Program-made: the position numbers and the translations under genes
Part shown: piece by piece, positions 1 to 8,152 of the stretch
Layout: each line of letters begins with the position of its first letter
Position numbering within the stretch: position 1 is the first letter of the stretch
The notes under the pieces: model-generated
Databases searched by the model: none
What the model was told of the DNA's origin: nothing
The model's input: the letters and a program-made list of their open reading frames with translations, nothing else
Source: Streptomyces sp. TRM68367
Lineage (GTDB): Bacteria > Actinomycetota > Actinomycetes > Streptomycetales > Streptomycetaceae
Assembly (NCBI RefSeq): GCF_014495685.1
Contig: NZ_JACTVI010000032.1
Coordinates: 1-64,000 of the forward strand
Direction: 5' to 3'
Length of the DNA: 64,000 nucleotides

Positions 1-116
1 GTCTCCCCATACCACAACAACGAGGACCAAGGCCCGAAGCCACGGCTTGTTTCCCGGCAAGCCCTAACTACACGGCATTGGGACTAGGGCCCTGGCCGTC
101 GGCACCGGGATCCACG

Positions 117-150
117 CCGGGCAGCGGTCGCGCGTTCGGCCGCTGCCCGG
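117..150. terminator. Hairpin, probable terminator
   Basis: Perfect 11-bp arms CCGGGCAGCGG (117-127) and CCGCTGCCCGG (140-150) enclose a 12-nt loop. There is no U-tract, as is usual in Streptomyces. The hairpin lies ahead of the first gene and could end transcription coming from outside the window. The 116 bases before it show no supportable gene. Confidence 0.5.
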
Positions 151-208
151 TGCGGTCGCCCCGTAAGTCGGTCGCATGCCTCGTACACCGACCGCTAGCG
201 TGCCGTGC

Positions 209-736
209 ATGACGACAGCCGCCACTTACGCCAAGGATGACGAGGGCTCGGGATCCGGAGCGCATCCGCGATTCGCCGAGGCACTGAAGGAGCTCGGACT
301 TGAGGGTGTGCTCGGGGAGGTTCGCCGGTTTCCCGAGGCCACCCGGACCGCGGCCGAGGCCGCCGCTGCCGTCGGGTGTGAGCTCAGTCAGATCTGCAAG
401 TCGCTCATCTTCGCGGCCGACGGGGTGCCCGTGCTCGTGCTCATGGACGGGGCCTCGCGTGTGGATGTGGAGCGGGTGAGGGAAGAACTCGGGGCCGGGG
501 CCGTGACGCGGGCCAAGGCCGATGTCGTGCGGGAGGCGACCGGGTACTCCATCGGGGGCGTGCCGCCGTTCGGGCACCGGACGAAGACCCGCGTTCTCGC
601 GGATCGTGCGCTGCTCGCGCATGACGTGGTGTGGGCGGCGGCCGGGACTCCGTACGCCGTCTTCCCCACGGAGCCCAAGGATCTCGTCGCCCACGCCGGC
701 GCCACTGTCGTGGACGTGCGCGAGCGCACCGCGTGA
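209..736 (+). CDS. YbaK/EbsC family aminoacyl-tRNA deacylase
   Basis: 175-residue protein of the YbaK/ProX editing family, which hydrolyses mischarged aminoacyl-tRNA in trans in the cytoplasm. Seen: the family core from the conserved Lys in CELSQICKSLIF through VLMDGASRVD to the TGYSIGGVPPFGH segment that lines the catalytic pocket. The length is normal for the family. The ATG at 209 is preferred over the upstream ATG at 176 because homology begins only after it. No clear Shine-Dalgarno precedes it, and TAGCGT just upstream could be a -10 for a leaderless transcript. Its stop overlaps the GTG of the truncated EamA gene (GTGA), so the two were translationally coupled. The substrate amino acid cannot be read from sequence. 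Confidence 0.85.
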   Translation: MTTAATYAKDDEGSGSGAHPRFAEALKELGLEGVLGEVRRFPEATRTAAEAAAAVGCELSQICKSLIFAADGVPVLVLMDGASRVDVERVREELGAGAVTRAKADVVREATGYSIGGVPPFGHRTKTRVLADRALLAHDVVWAAAGTPYAVFPTEPKDLVAHAGATVVDVRERTA

Positions 737-840
737 CGCCGCTGGTCGCCGGTGCCGTACTGCTCGCCGCCGTCACGCACGCCGACTGGAACGCCATCGC
801 CCACACGATCACGGACAAGCTGGTCGGGTTCACAGGACAG
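733..840 (+). pseudogene. Truncated EamA/DMT-family transporter, N-terminal stub
   Basis: From the GTG overlapping the deacylase stop, about 35 codons read as the first membrane helix of a drug/metabolite transporter: MTPLVAGAVLLAAVTHADWN, then AIAHTITDKLVGF. After about 840 the frame continues only as antisense of the MMPL transporter tail, with Pro/Gly-rich nonsense. A complete EamA protein has about 10 helices and 280-300 residues, so roughly 85-90 percent is missing. I infer a deletion that joined the 5' stub to the 3' flank of the MMPL operon. The stub cannot be functional. The exact junction, somewhere within 830-870, is uncertain. Confidence 0.7.
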
Positions 841-870
841 ACACCCCCGGGCGCGACGGGCACCCCCCCG

Positions 871-3039
871 TCAGGTGGATTCGGGGCGCTCCAGGGCCAC
901 CTTCGGCAGTCGCCTGGCGAGCTGTGCCGGGAGCCACCAGGCGCGGTGGCCCAGCAACTGCATCGCGGCCGGGACGATCAGGCAGCGGATGAGCAGGGCG
1001 TCCAACAGGATCGCGACCGCCAGGCCCAGGCCGAACTGCTGGAGCATGCGGCCGGGGCTGAGGATGAACGCGGCGAAGACGACGATCATGATGGCCGCCG
1101 CCGCGGTGATCACCTTGCCGGTGGCGGCCAGGCCCGCGCGGACCGCGTGTCCGTGGTCCCTGGTGTGCTCCCACTCCTCGTGGATGCGGGAGACGAGGAA
1201 GACCTCGTAGTCCATGGAGAGGCCGAAGACGATCGCGAAGATCATCACGGGGATGAAGGCCTCGACGGGACCCGGCTGCACCCCGAACCAGCCTTCCTGG
1301 AAGACCAGCGTGATCACGCCGAGTGCCGCGGAGATGCTCAGCAGGTTCAGCAGTGCCGCCTTGAGCGGGATCAGGACCGAGCGGAAGACCAGCATCAGCA
1401 GCAGCGACGACAGGCCGACGACGGTCGCCACGAACAGCGGCATCCGCTCGGCCACGCTGTCCGCGAAGTCCTGCGTGGCCGCGGTCGAGCCGCCGACCAG
1501 GAACCGCGCACCGGTGTCCCGCTCCAACGGCGGCAGGACGTCGTCCCGGAGGCGGTGCACGAGGTCGGTGGTGCCCTCGTCCTGCGGTGCGGTCCCCGGA
1601 AAGACGATGACCGTGGCGAGTTTGCCGTCCTGCGAGGGCAGCGCGGGAGTTGTCGCGGCTACGCCGTCGGTCCCGGCCAGGGCGGACCGCGCCGTCTCGC
1701 CTGCCGACGCGGCGCCCTCGGACACGACGATCAGCGGGCCGTTGAATCCGGGGCCGAAGCCCTCCGCGAGCAGGTCGTAGGCCTGGCGGCTGGTGGAGGC
1801 CGGGGCGTCGTTGCCCGCGTCCGCGAAGCCGAGGCGCAGGCCGAGTGCCGGGGCGGAGAGGGCGAGGAGCACCATGACGGCGGCGAGGAGCGCGGGCAGC
1901 GGGCGGCGCTGTACGGCCGCCGCCAGTCGACGCCAGCGGGCGCCCTCCTCCTTGCCCTTGGCCGCAGCCCTCTCGGCGCGCTGCAGGACGTGGCGCCGGA
2001 TCCGTTCGCCGAGCAGTGCCAGCAGGGCGGGCAGGAGGATCAGCGACGCCGCCATGGTGACCAGGACCGTCAGCGCCACGGCCAGGGCCACGCCCTGGAG
2101 CGAGCCGAGGCCGAGCGCCACCAGGCCGAGCAGCGCGATGATCACGGTGCAGCCGGCGAAGAAGACCGTACGGCCCGCCGCGTCCAGCGCGAGCCGGGCC
2201 GCGCTCGCGGGGTCCGCGCCGCGGGAGAGCTCGTGCCGGTAGCGGTAGAAGATCAGCAGGGCGTAGTCGACGCCGACGCCCAGCCCGACCAGCATCATGA
2301 TCGGCGGGGTGAAGTCGGCGACCGTGAAGACGTGGGAGGCCAGGGCGATCAGACCGATCGCGGCGCCCACCGCGAACAGCGCCGTGAGGAGGGGGAGCGC
2401 CGCCGCCACCAGGGAGCCGAAGAGCAGCACGAGTATGACGAGCGCCGCCAGCATGCCCGCTCCCTCGGCGGAGCCGACCTCTTCCTCCTCGGCGCCGCGC
2501 ACCGCATCGCCGCCCAGCTCCACCCGCAGTCCGTCCCCTGCGGCGGCCTGCGCGGTATCGATGATCCGGGTGACGTCGGCCTTGGGCACGTTCTCGGCCT
2601 TGTCGTCCAGCGTCACCGTGGCGTAGCCGATCGTGCCGTCCTCGGACACGGCCGAGGCGTCGGCGTAGGGGCTGCGCACCTCGGCGACGGCGGGCAGATC
2701 GCGGACCCGGTCGAGCATCCGCTGCACGGCGGGCTCGCGCTGCGTGATGCCCCGCGGGTCCTGGAGCACGATCTGGACGCTGTCCCCGGCCTGGCGCGAA
2801 CCGTGCTCCTTCAGCAGGTCGGTCGCGGCCTGGGAGTCGGTGCCGGGCAGCGAGAAGTCGTTGCGGTAGGCGCTGCCGGCCGCCTGCGAGCCCGCCGTGA
2901 TCACGGCCAGCAGGAGCAGCCACAGCAGTACGGCGGTCCAGCGGTGGCGCTGGGACCAGGCGGCGAGCCGCCCGAAGACGCCGGAGGGCGGGGCGGCGGC
3001 GGACGACGGTACGGAGGTGTGGGTCGCGGACTTGGTCAT
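871..3039 (-). CDS. MMPL/RND family membrane transporter
   Basis: 722-residue MMPL transporter, a family that exports lipids or drugs across the cytoplasmic membrane using the proton gradient. Seen: one N-terminal helix (TAVLLWLLLLAVITAG), a large extracytoplasmic domain, helices from about residue 190 with the GVGVDYALLIFYRYR motif, a second domain, and a second bundle with FGLSMDYEVFLVSRIHEEW. This duplicated architecture and length are typical. It is the last gene of a minus-strand operon, 107 nt after the response regulator at 3147-3815, so its expression is probably set by that two-component system. The substrate is unknown. The ATG at 3039 directly precedes a basic N-terminus. Confidence 0.9.
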   Translation of the reverse strand: MTKSATHTSVPSSAAAPPSGVFGRLAAWSQRHRWTAVLLWLLLLAVITAGSQAAGSAYRNDFSLPGTDSQAATDLLKEHGSRQAGDSVQIVLQDPRGITQREPAVQRMLDRVRDLPAVAEVRSPYADASAVSEDGTIGYATVTLDDKAENVPKADVTRIIDTAQAAAGDGLRVELGGDAVRGAEEEEVGSAEGAGMLAALVILVLLFGSLVAAALPLLTALFAVGAAIGLIALASHVFTVADFTPPIMMLVGLGVGVDYALLIFYRYRHELSRGADPASAARLALDAAGRTVFFAGCTVIIALLGLVALGLGSLQGVALAVALTVLVTMAASLILLPALLALLGERIRRHVLQRAERAAAKGKEEGARWRRLAAAVQRRPLPALLAAVMVLLALSAPALGLRLGFADAGNDAPASTSRQAYDLLAEGFGPGFNGPLIVVSEGAASAGETARSALAGTDGVAATTPALPSQDGKLATVIVFPGTAPQDEGTTDLVHRLRDDVLPPLERDTGARFLVGGSTAATQDFADSVAERMPLFVATVVGLSSLLLMLVFRSVLIPLKAALLNLLSISAALGVITLVFQEGWFGVQPGPVEAFIPVMIFAIVFGLSMDYEVFLVSRIHEEWEHTRDHGHAVRAGLAATGKVITAAAAIMIVVFAAFILSPGRMLQQFGLGLAVAILLDALLIRCLIVPAAMQLLGHRAWWLPAQLARRLPKVALERPEST

Positions 3040-3146
3040 GAGCGCAGCGTGCGCGGCGGGTCAGTGCGAGGGCGTCAGCCCGTCGTGGACACCTGGGCTA
3101 CCCCAGCGGTTGCGGCCCGGCCGCCCCACGTACACCGGCAGTTGCG

Positions 3147-3815
3147 TCACTCCGTCAGCCAGCCCGGGCTGACCATCCCCGACTCGTACGCCATCACCAC
3201 CAGCTGGGAGCGGTCGCGCACCGCCAGCTTCGACATGATGCGGCTGACATGGGTCTTGGCGGTGGCCGGGCTCAGCACCAGCCGCTCGGCGATCTCGTCG
3301 TTGGTCAGTCCGGCCGCGACCAGCTCCATCACCTCGCGCTCCCGCTCGGTCAGCGCCTTCAGGCGAGGGCTCGGCTCGGGCGCCCTGACCCGGCGGGCGA
3401 ACTCCGCGATCAGGCGCCGGGTGACGGAGGGGCTGATCAGGGCGTCGCCGCGGGCCGCCACCCGCACCGCCCGCAGCAGTTCCTCCGGTTCCGTGTCCTT
3501 AACCAGAAAGCCGGTGGCGCCCGCGCGCAGCGCGCCGTAGATGTAGTCGTCCAGGTCGAAGGTGGTCAGCACGACCACGCGCACCTCGGCGAGACGCGGG
3601 TCGCCGGCGATCCTGCGGGACGCCTCGAGGCCGTCCACGCCCGGCATCCGTACATCCATCAGGACGACGTCGGGCCGCAGGTCCCGGCAGGCGGCCACGG
3701 CCTCCTCCCCGTCGCCCGCCTCGCCGACGACGGTGATGTCGTCCTCGTCCTCCAGGATCGAGCGGAATCCGGCGCGTACCAGGCGCTGGTCGTCGGCCAG
3801 CAGAACCTTGATCAT
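3147..3815 (-). CDS. NarL/LuxR-type response regulator
   Basis: 222-residue regulator with an N-terminal receiver domain and a C-terminal LuxR helix-turn-helix. Seen: the acidic pair in LLADDQ, phospho-acceptor Asp54 in VVLMDVRMPG, Lys in GFLVKD, and the DNA-binding segment LTEREREVMELVAAGLTNDEIAERLVLSPATAKTH split around the recognition helix. I chose ATG 3815 (MIKVLLADDQ) because receiver domains start there and GGAG lies 11 nt upstream. A TTG further upstream would add 20 unconserved residues. It lies just after its kinase and before the MMPL gene, so it forms a kinase/regulator/exporter operon. It probably dimerises on phosphorylation and activates the operon. Confidence 0.93.
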   Translation of the reverse strand: MIKVLLADDQRLVRAGFRSILEDEDDITVVGEAGDGEEAVAACRDLRPDVVLMDVRMPGVDGLEASRRIAGDPRLAEVRVVVLTTFDLDDYIYGALRAGATGFLVKDTEPEELLRAVRVAARGDALISPSVTRRLIAEFARRVRAPEPSPRLKALTEREREVMELVAAGLTNDEIAERLVLSPATAKTHVSRIMSKLAVRDRSQLVVMAYESGMVSPGWLTE

Positions 3816-3871
3816 GACAGGGCCGGCTCCGATCACGTGTCGTACGGGACGCCCATTCTGGTCCTCGGCTG

Positions 3872-5005
3872 TCAATTCTCGTACGGGATGCGCGCGGTGA
3901 CGGCGAATCCGCCGTTCGGGCCGGGACCCGCGGACAGCTCGCCGCCGAGCGTGGCCGCCCGTTCCCGCATCCCCTTGATGCCGTGGCCCGCGCTCCGGCG
4001 GTCCACCGGGCCCGTCGCGTCCCCGTCGTCCTCGACCGCCAGCGACAGCTCCCGCTCCCCGAATCCGAGCCGCACCTCCACCGCCGTGGCGCCGCGGGCG
4101 TGCCGGGTCACGTTGGTCAGCGACTCCTGCACGATCCGGAACGCCGCCAGATCCACCGCGGCGGGCAGCTCACGTGCCCGCCCCCGGCTGTGCACCCGTA
4201 TGTCGAGCCCGGCCGGCTTCGCCGCCGCCACCAGCTCGTCGAGGCGGTCCAGTCCCGGCGCGGGCTGGGTCGGCGCCCGCTCGTCGACCTGGCGCAGCAC
4301 GCCGAGCGTGGTGCGCAGCTCCCGCAGCGCCTCCCTGCTGCTCTCCTTGATCGCGGCGAGGGCTTCCTCGGCCTGCTCCGGGTGCTTCTTCAGCCGGTGC
4401 AGGGCGGCGCCCGCCTGCACATTGATCAGCGAGACGTTGTGCCCGATGACGTCGTGCAGCTCCCGGGCGATCCGCAGCCGCTCCTCGGTCGCCCGCCGCC
4501 GCGCCTCCTCCTCCGCGAAGGCGAACCGGCCGTGCCGCGCCGCGCCGAGCGCCACCACCGCCACCAGCCAGCCGGCCAGCATGAACAGGGCGATGCTGTT
4601 GATGTCCTCGTTGCCGGCCAGCGTTCCGAGCATCACCCCGGCTTCGGTGACGGCGGCGAGCGCGACGGCCGCCCGCAGCAGGCCCTCGGCGGCCACGGAG
4701 TACAGGGCGACGATCACGACGACCATGAGCGGGCCGTCGTACGCGCTGGTGAGGTAGTACGCGGCGGTGGCGGCCAGGGTGCACACCGCGACGGCCACCG
4801 GATACCGGCGCCGCAGGTACAGCGCCCCGCACGCGGTCACGATCAGCAGCCAGCCCAGGGCGGTCAGGGGCCAGGGCTCCGACGGTTCGCGGATCAGCGA
4901 CGCCGCACTCCAGACGGCCACCGGCAGGAAGACCCCGCAGGCCAGCGCCAGGTCGGCGGCGCGGCCGCGCGGGAGCCGGGGCCGATGGGTGGTGTCACTC
5001 GCCAT
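3872..5005 (-). CDS. NarL-type sensor histidine kinase (HisKA_3)
   Basis: 377-residue membrane kinase. Four to six hydrophobic segments in the first 150 residues (for example ALACGVFLPVAVWSAASL, LTALGWLLIVTACGALYL) form a sensor with little outside the membrane. A coiled linker follows, then the HisKA_3 box ERLRIARELHDVIGHNVSL with His184 as phospho-acceptor. A HATPase_c domain comes next, with N-box FRIVQESLTNVTRHA and G-box GHGIKGMRERAATLGG. It pairs with the regulator at 3147-3815, 57 nt downstream, and heads the operon that ends in the MMPL transporter. Intramembrane-sensing kinases beside exporters usually sense envelope stress or antibiotics. That role is inferred. Confidence 0.92.
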   Translation of the reverse strand: MASDTTHRPRLPRGRAADLALACGVFLPVAVWSAASLIREPSEPWPLTALGWLLIVTACGALYLRRRYPVAVAVCTLAATAAYYLTSAYDGPLMVVVIVALYSVAAEGLLRAAVALAAVTEAGVMLGTLAGNEDINSIALFMLAGWLVAVVALGAARHGRFAFAEEEARRRATEERLRIARELHDVIGHNVSLINVQAGAALHRLKKHPEQAEEALAAIKESSREALRELRTTLGVLRQVDERAPTQPAPGLDRLDELVAAAKPAGLDIRVHSRGRARELPAAVDLAAFRIVQESLTNVTRHARGATAVEVRLGFGERELSLAVEDDGDATGPVDRRSAGHGIKGMRERAATLGGELSAGPGPNGGFAVTARIPYEN

Positions 5006-5181
5006 GCGCCCAGCCTAGGAACCCGCGATGACCTGCGCCGTCGCCCGCACGGTGACACCTTGCGGGACCGCACCGCAACCACGGATGTACGACTCCGGCT
5101 CCGGCCGCAACCCCGGATGTAGGGCAGGTGTCCACCCGGGGCCGACGCCCGGCTCCCGGTCCGGCCCTCATGCTCGTCGGC

Positions 5182-5607
5182 ATGAACACGTACGAGCGGA
5201 AGGCCGCGGCCACGACGCTGCTGCGGCGCCCGAGCTGGCTCCTGGCGCTCGGGCTGGCGGGCGTGGCGCTGGTCCGGCCGCTGTTCTCGATCACCGGCCT
5301 CAGCGACAGCCTGGGCAAACCGGCCACCCCGCTGATCCTCACGGCGGTCATCTCCCTGGTGTGGATCGCGGCCGGCACCCTGCGCCGGGTACGTGAACCC
5401 CTGCCCACCCTCGTCGCCGCGGGTCTCGCCTACGGGCTGGCCGGCATCGTGCTCAGCGGGATCCTCTCGCCCCTCCTCGACGGAGAACCGGACGGCCCCC
5501 TCGCCCATCCGCAGGCCATCATCCCGGTCCTCCTCGTCAACGCCGCGTGGGGCGCCGTGTGCGGCGCATGCGCACTGGGGCTGCGCAGGCTGCGCGGACA
5601 GCGGTGA
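5182..5607 (+). CDS. Small integral membrane protein, unknown function
   Basis: 141-residue protein, MNTYERKAAATTLLRRPSWL then four hydrophobic segments (LALGLAGVALVRPLF, LILTAVISLVWIAAG, LVAAGLAYGLAGIVLSGIL, VLLVNAAWGAVCGACALGL). It ends in a short basic tail, LRRLRGQR. The pattern fits a four-helix membrane protein without an obvious catalytic motif. It diverges from the kinase operon, so it may be regulated from the same intergenic region (5006-5181). The start could also be ATG 5170 or GTG 5128, and no convincing ribosome binding site decides. I do not recognise a named family. Confidence 0.7.
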   Translation: MNTYERKAAATTLLRRPSWLLALGLAGVALVRPLFSITGLSDSLGKPATPLILTAVISLVWIAAGTLRRVREPLPTLVAAGLAYGLAGIVLSGILSPLLDGEPDGPLAHPQAIIPVLLVNAAWGAVCGACALGLRRLRGQR

Positions 5608-5688
5608 CGAGGCCCGATCCCCGGTCGGCGCGTGCATCCGGCGGACAGCGGGAGCACTCTGGAATTAGTTCTTCCGGAGGTGATCGTC

Positions 5689-5964
5689 ATGATGCACACC
5701 GCAGTGGGATGGCACGTGGAGCTGGAGTTCCAGGAGGACGACGAGCACACGCGCGCGGCGGCCCTGGTCCGGTTGCCCGACGGCAGTGAAGTACGGGCAC
5801 GGGGGCACGCGAAGCGGCACCACACCGACTCCAATCAGCCCAGGGTCGGGGAGGAGATCGCCGGCGCCCGGGCGCTCAACGAACTCGCCATGCAGCTGCT
5901 GGCCAAGGCGCACGCGGAGATCGACTCGGCGTCGGGGCGGACCTCGCACCCGATCCACGTGTGA
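5689..5964 (+). CDS. DUF1876 / dsRBD-fold protein
   Basis: 91-residue protein starting MMHTAVGWHVELEFQEDDEH, with the family signature RARGHAKRHHTDSNQPRVGEEIA split around the conserved His-Asp, then a helical C-terminus (ALNELAMQLLAKAHAEI). The family, common in actinomycetes, has a fold like double-stranded RNA-binding domains but no proven role. An excellent Shine-Dalgarno, GGAGGTGATC, lies 8 nt before ATG 5689. A second ATG follows at once. The ATG in frame further upstream is therefore not used. It is a stand-alone gene ending next to the convergent hydrolase remnant. Confidence 0.85.
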   Translation: MMHTAVGWHVELEFQEDDEHTRAAALVRLPDGSEVRARGHAKRHHTDSNQPRVGEEIAGARALNELAMQLLAKAHAEIDSASGRTSHPIHV

Positions 5965-5965
5965 G

Positions 5966-6530
5966 TCACAGGCAGCCGCGTACCGCGCGCACCAGCGCCT
6001 GCGCCCTCGGGTCCGCCGTCACCGTCTTGCGGAAGCCGTTGGTCACATAGCCGAAGGCGACGCCGGACCCCGGGTCGGCGAACCCGAGGGGGCCCCCGCG
6101 GCCCGGGTGGCCGAAGGAACCCGGGGCGAGGAACGGGGACGCGCTGCCGTGCAGCATGTAGCCGAGGCCGAACCGGGTGTGCACGACCAGGACACGGTCG
6201 GCACCCGCGGACTCCTCGGCGCGGGCCAGCTCGACCGTCCCCGGCGCGAACAGCGCCGAAGCGCCGTCGGCCGCGCCGATCAACGCCGCGTAGAAGCGGG
6301 CCAGTCCTTCCGCCGTCGCGATGCCGTTCGTGGCGGGCAGGGCCGCCGCGCGGTATGCGGGGTCGTTCTGGTCGGGGAAGGGCGTGATCGCGGCGAAGGC
6401 GCGGCGGGTGAGGGAGCCGGGGTCGTCGTAGGCCGCGCGGACCGAGCGCTTGGGGCGGGTGCGCAGGGCCCCGGAGGGCTCGGACGTCTCGATCCGGCCG
6501 ACCCGTCCCGCGCGCCAAGCGGCCGGTATG
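5966..6530 (-). pseudogene. Serine hydrolase (class C beta-lactamase-like), C-terminal remnant
   Basis: The minus strand encodes the last 185 or so residues of a beta-lactamase-related serine hydrolase: RAFAAITPFPDQNDPAYRAA, NGIATAEGLARFYAALIG, RFGLGYMLHGSASPFL, then the SFGHPGRGGPLGFADP motif that corresponds to the third active-site element (HPGRGG). The N-terminal half carrying the SxxK nucleophile and the YxN motif is absent. Upstream of about 6530 this frame loses its family likeness, and a different frame becomes a MarR N-terminus. Codon use remains Streptomyces-like, so the loss is recent or the join is an assembly error. It is not expected to be active. Confidence 0.75.
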
Positions 6531-6621
6531 CGGCCGTCACCGCGCGCTGGGCGGCGTACAGCGCGAAACACAGCTGCTCGTCCAGCAGCGGTGGACCCTC
6601 GCTGCGCGTCTCCTCGTTCAC
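6520..6621 (-). pseudogene. MarR-family regulator, N-terminal remnant
   Basis: From GTG 6621 the minus strand reads MNEETRSEGPPLLDEQLCFA then LYAAQRAVTAAYRPL, the start of an OhrR-like MarR regulator, with the characteristic LDEQLCFALYAAxRAxTAAYRP segment of helix 1. After about 34 codons, near 6520, the frame turns into a Ser/Pro-rich run antisense to nothing recognisable, and the overlapping frame carries the hydrolase tail. The winged-helix domain is gone. Together with the hydrolase remnant this looks like one deletion that fused the 5' end of a marR gene to the 3' half of a neighbouring hydrolase gene. Whether an ohr gene was once adjacent cannot be seen. Confidence 0.7.
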
Positions 6622-6640
6622 GCGTCCATTGTCACGGAGT

Positions 6641-7390
6641 TCACGCGCCCGTTGTCACGCAGCGCGGATCGAAGCCGAAGGGCAGCTCCAGACGGTGGGC
6701 CCGCATCAGCGCGTCGTCGGCGAGCAGCTCCGCCGTCCTGCCGTCGGCCGCGATCACGCCCTCGCTCAGGATCAGCGAGCGCGGGCACAGCTCCAGGGCG
6801 TACGGCAGGTCGTGCGTGACCATCAGGACCGTCACGTCCAGCGAGCGCAGGATGCCGGCCAGTTCGCGGCGCGAGGCCGGGTCGAGGTTGGAGGACGGCT
6901 CGTCCAGGACGAGGATCTCCGGCTCCATCGCGAGCACGGTCGCCACGGCCACCCGGCGGCGCTGCCCGAAGGAGAGATGGTGCGGGGGCCGCTCCTTGAA
7001 CTCCGCCATGCCGACCTGCGCCAGCGCCCGGTCGACCCGCTCCTCCAGCTCCGGCCCTTTCACCCCGGCCGCCGCGGGCCCGAACGCCACGTCCTCCCGG
7101 ACCGTCGGCATGAACAGCTGGTCGTCCGGATCCTGGAAGACGATGCCGACCCGGCGCCGGATCTCCGCCATGTGCTGCCGGCCGACGGGCAGCCCGGCCA
7201 CCCGCACCGTGCCCGTGCCGCCGGTCAGGATGCCGTTGAGGTGCAGCACGAGGGTGGTCTTGCCGGCGCCGTTCGGGCCGAGCAGCGCCACCCGCTCGCC
7301 GCGCGCGATCGAGAAGTCCACGCCGAACAGGGCCTGGTGCCCGTCGGGGTAGGCGAAGGCGAGGCCCGAGACCTCCAGCGAAGCGTCCAT
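6641..7390 (-). CDS. cbiO: ECF-type metal transporter ATP-binding protein (CbiO/NikO)
   Basis: 249-residue ABC ATPase starting MDASLEVSGLAFAYPDGHQA. Seen: Walker A LLGPNGAGKTT, Q-loop VFQDPDDQLF, signature LSFGQRRRVAVA (LSFGQ rather than LSGGQ, usual in ECF ATPases), Walker B ILVLDEPSSNLD, and switch His in MVTHD. It powers cobalt or nickel uptake with CbiQ and CbiM. The chosen start at 7390 overlaps the CbiQ stop as TGATG, implying coupling. ATG 7402 is an alternative. It is the last gene of the cbiM-cbiQ-cbiO operon, and the Nur-like box upstream of cbiM suggests nickel control. Confidence 0.92.
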   Translation of the reverse strand: MDASLEVSGLAFAYPDGHQALFGVDFSIARGERVALLGPNGAGKTTLVLHLNGILTGGTGTVRVAGLPVGRQHMAEIRRRVGIVFQDPDDQLFMPTVREDVAFGPAAAGVKGPELEERVDRALAQVGMAEFKERPPHHLSFGQRRRVAVATVLAMEPEILVLDEPSSNLDPASRRELAGILRSLDVTVLMVTHDLPYALELCPRSLILSEGVIAADGRTAELLADDALMRAHRLELPFGFDPRCVTTGA

Positions 7391-8151
7391 CACAGCATCC
7401 ATCCCAGCAGACAGACGGCCAGGGCCGTGAACGGGAGCGTCAGGGCGTAGGACCACTGCGCCCGGGACGCGGTCACCTCGTCGATCACCGGCATCGAACC
7501 GGCGTACCCGCGGCTGACCATGGCCAGGTGCACACGCTCACCGCGCTCGTAGGAGCGGATGAACAGCGCGCCGGCCGACTTCGCGAGCACGCCCCAGTGC
7601 CGTACGCCGCGCGCCTCGAAGCCGCGCGACTCCCGCGCGATCCGCATCCGCCGCATCTCGTCGGTGATGACATCGCCGTAGCGGATCATGAAGGACGCGA
7701 TCTGCACCAGCAGCGGCGGGAGCCTGAGGCGCTGGAGGCCCAGCAGCAGTTCGCGCAGCTCGGTGGTGGCGGCCAGCAGCACCGCGGTGGCCACGCCGAG
7801 CGTGCCCTTGGCGAGCACGTTCCACGCGCCCCACAGGCCGTCGGAGCTCAGCGACAGACCGAGCACGTCGACCCGCTCGCCCTCCGCCACGAACGGCAGG
7901 AGCACCGCGAACGCGACGAACGGCACCTCGATCAGCATCCGCTTGAGCAGGAAGCCGGCCGGCACCCGGGCCGCGTACGCGACGGCGCCGAGCAGTACGG
8001 CGTACAGGCCGAACGCCCACATCGCCTCCCGCGGCGTGGACACCACGACCAGCACGAAGGCGAAGGCCGCCGCGAGCTTGGTGTGCGGCGGCAGGGCGTG
8101 CACGGGCGAGTGCCCGTGCCGGTAGAGCCTGTGCGCGTGCCCGGCCCCCAT
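7390..8151 (-). CDS. cbiQ: ECF-type metal transporter transmembrane protein (CbiQ/NikQ)
   Basis: 253-residue T-component that couples the ATPase to the metal-binding subunit. Seen: five to six hydrophobic segments and the cytoplasmic coupling motifs MRRMRIARESRGFEARG and VHLAMVSRGYAGSMP, the two Ala-Arg-Gly (xRG) signatures of CbiQ proteins. The N-terminus MGAGHAHRLYRHGHSPVHAL is His-rich, as is common here. It is separated from cbiM by one base and overlaps cbiO, a tight three-gene operon. Substrate choice lies with the CbiM partner, so cobalt and nickel remain open on this gene alone. Confidence 0.92.
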   Translation of the reverse strand: MGAGHAHRLYRHGHSPVHALPPHTKLAAAFAFVLVVVSTPREAMWAFGLYAVLLGAVAYAARVPAGFLLKRMLIEVPFVAFAVLLPFVAEGERVDVLGLSLSSDGLWGAWNVLAKGTLGVATAVLLAATTELRELLLGLQRLRLPPLLVQIASFMIRYGDVITDEMRRMRIARESRGFEARGVRHWGVLAKSAGALFIRSYERGERVHLAMVSRGYAGSMPVIDEVTASRAQWSYALTLPFTALAVCLLGWML

Positions 8152-8152
8152 C

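Noticed and set aside
631..3540. A 969-codon plus-strand open frame
   Set aside because: It is antisense to the MMPL and regulator genes and its product is Gly/Arg/Asp-rich nonsense. Only its piece from 733 to about 840 is a real gene start.
6280..6571. Two small complete genes on the minus strand (113 and 201 codons)
   Set aside because: Each frame is family-like only on one side of about 6525. They are two halves of a chimera, so they are listed as remnants.
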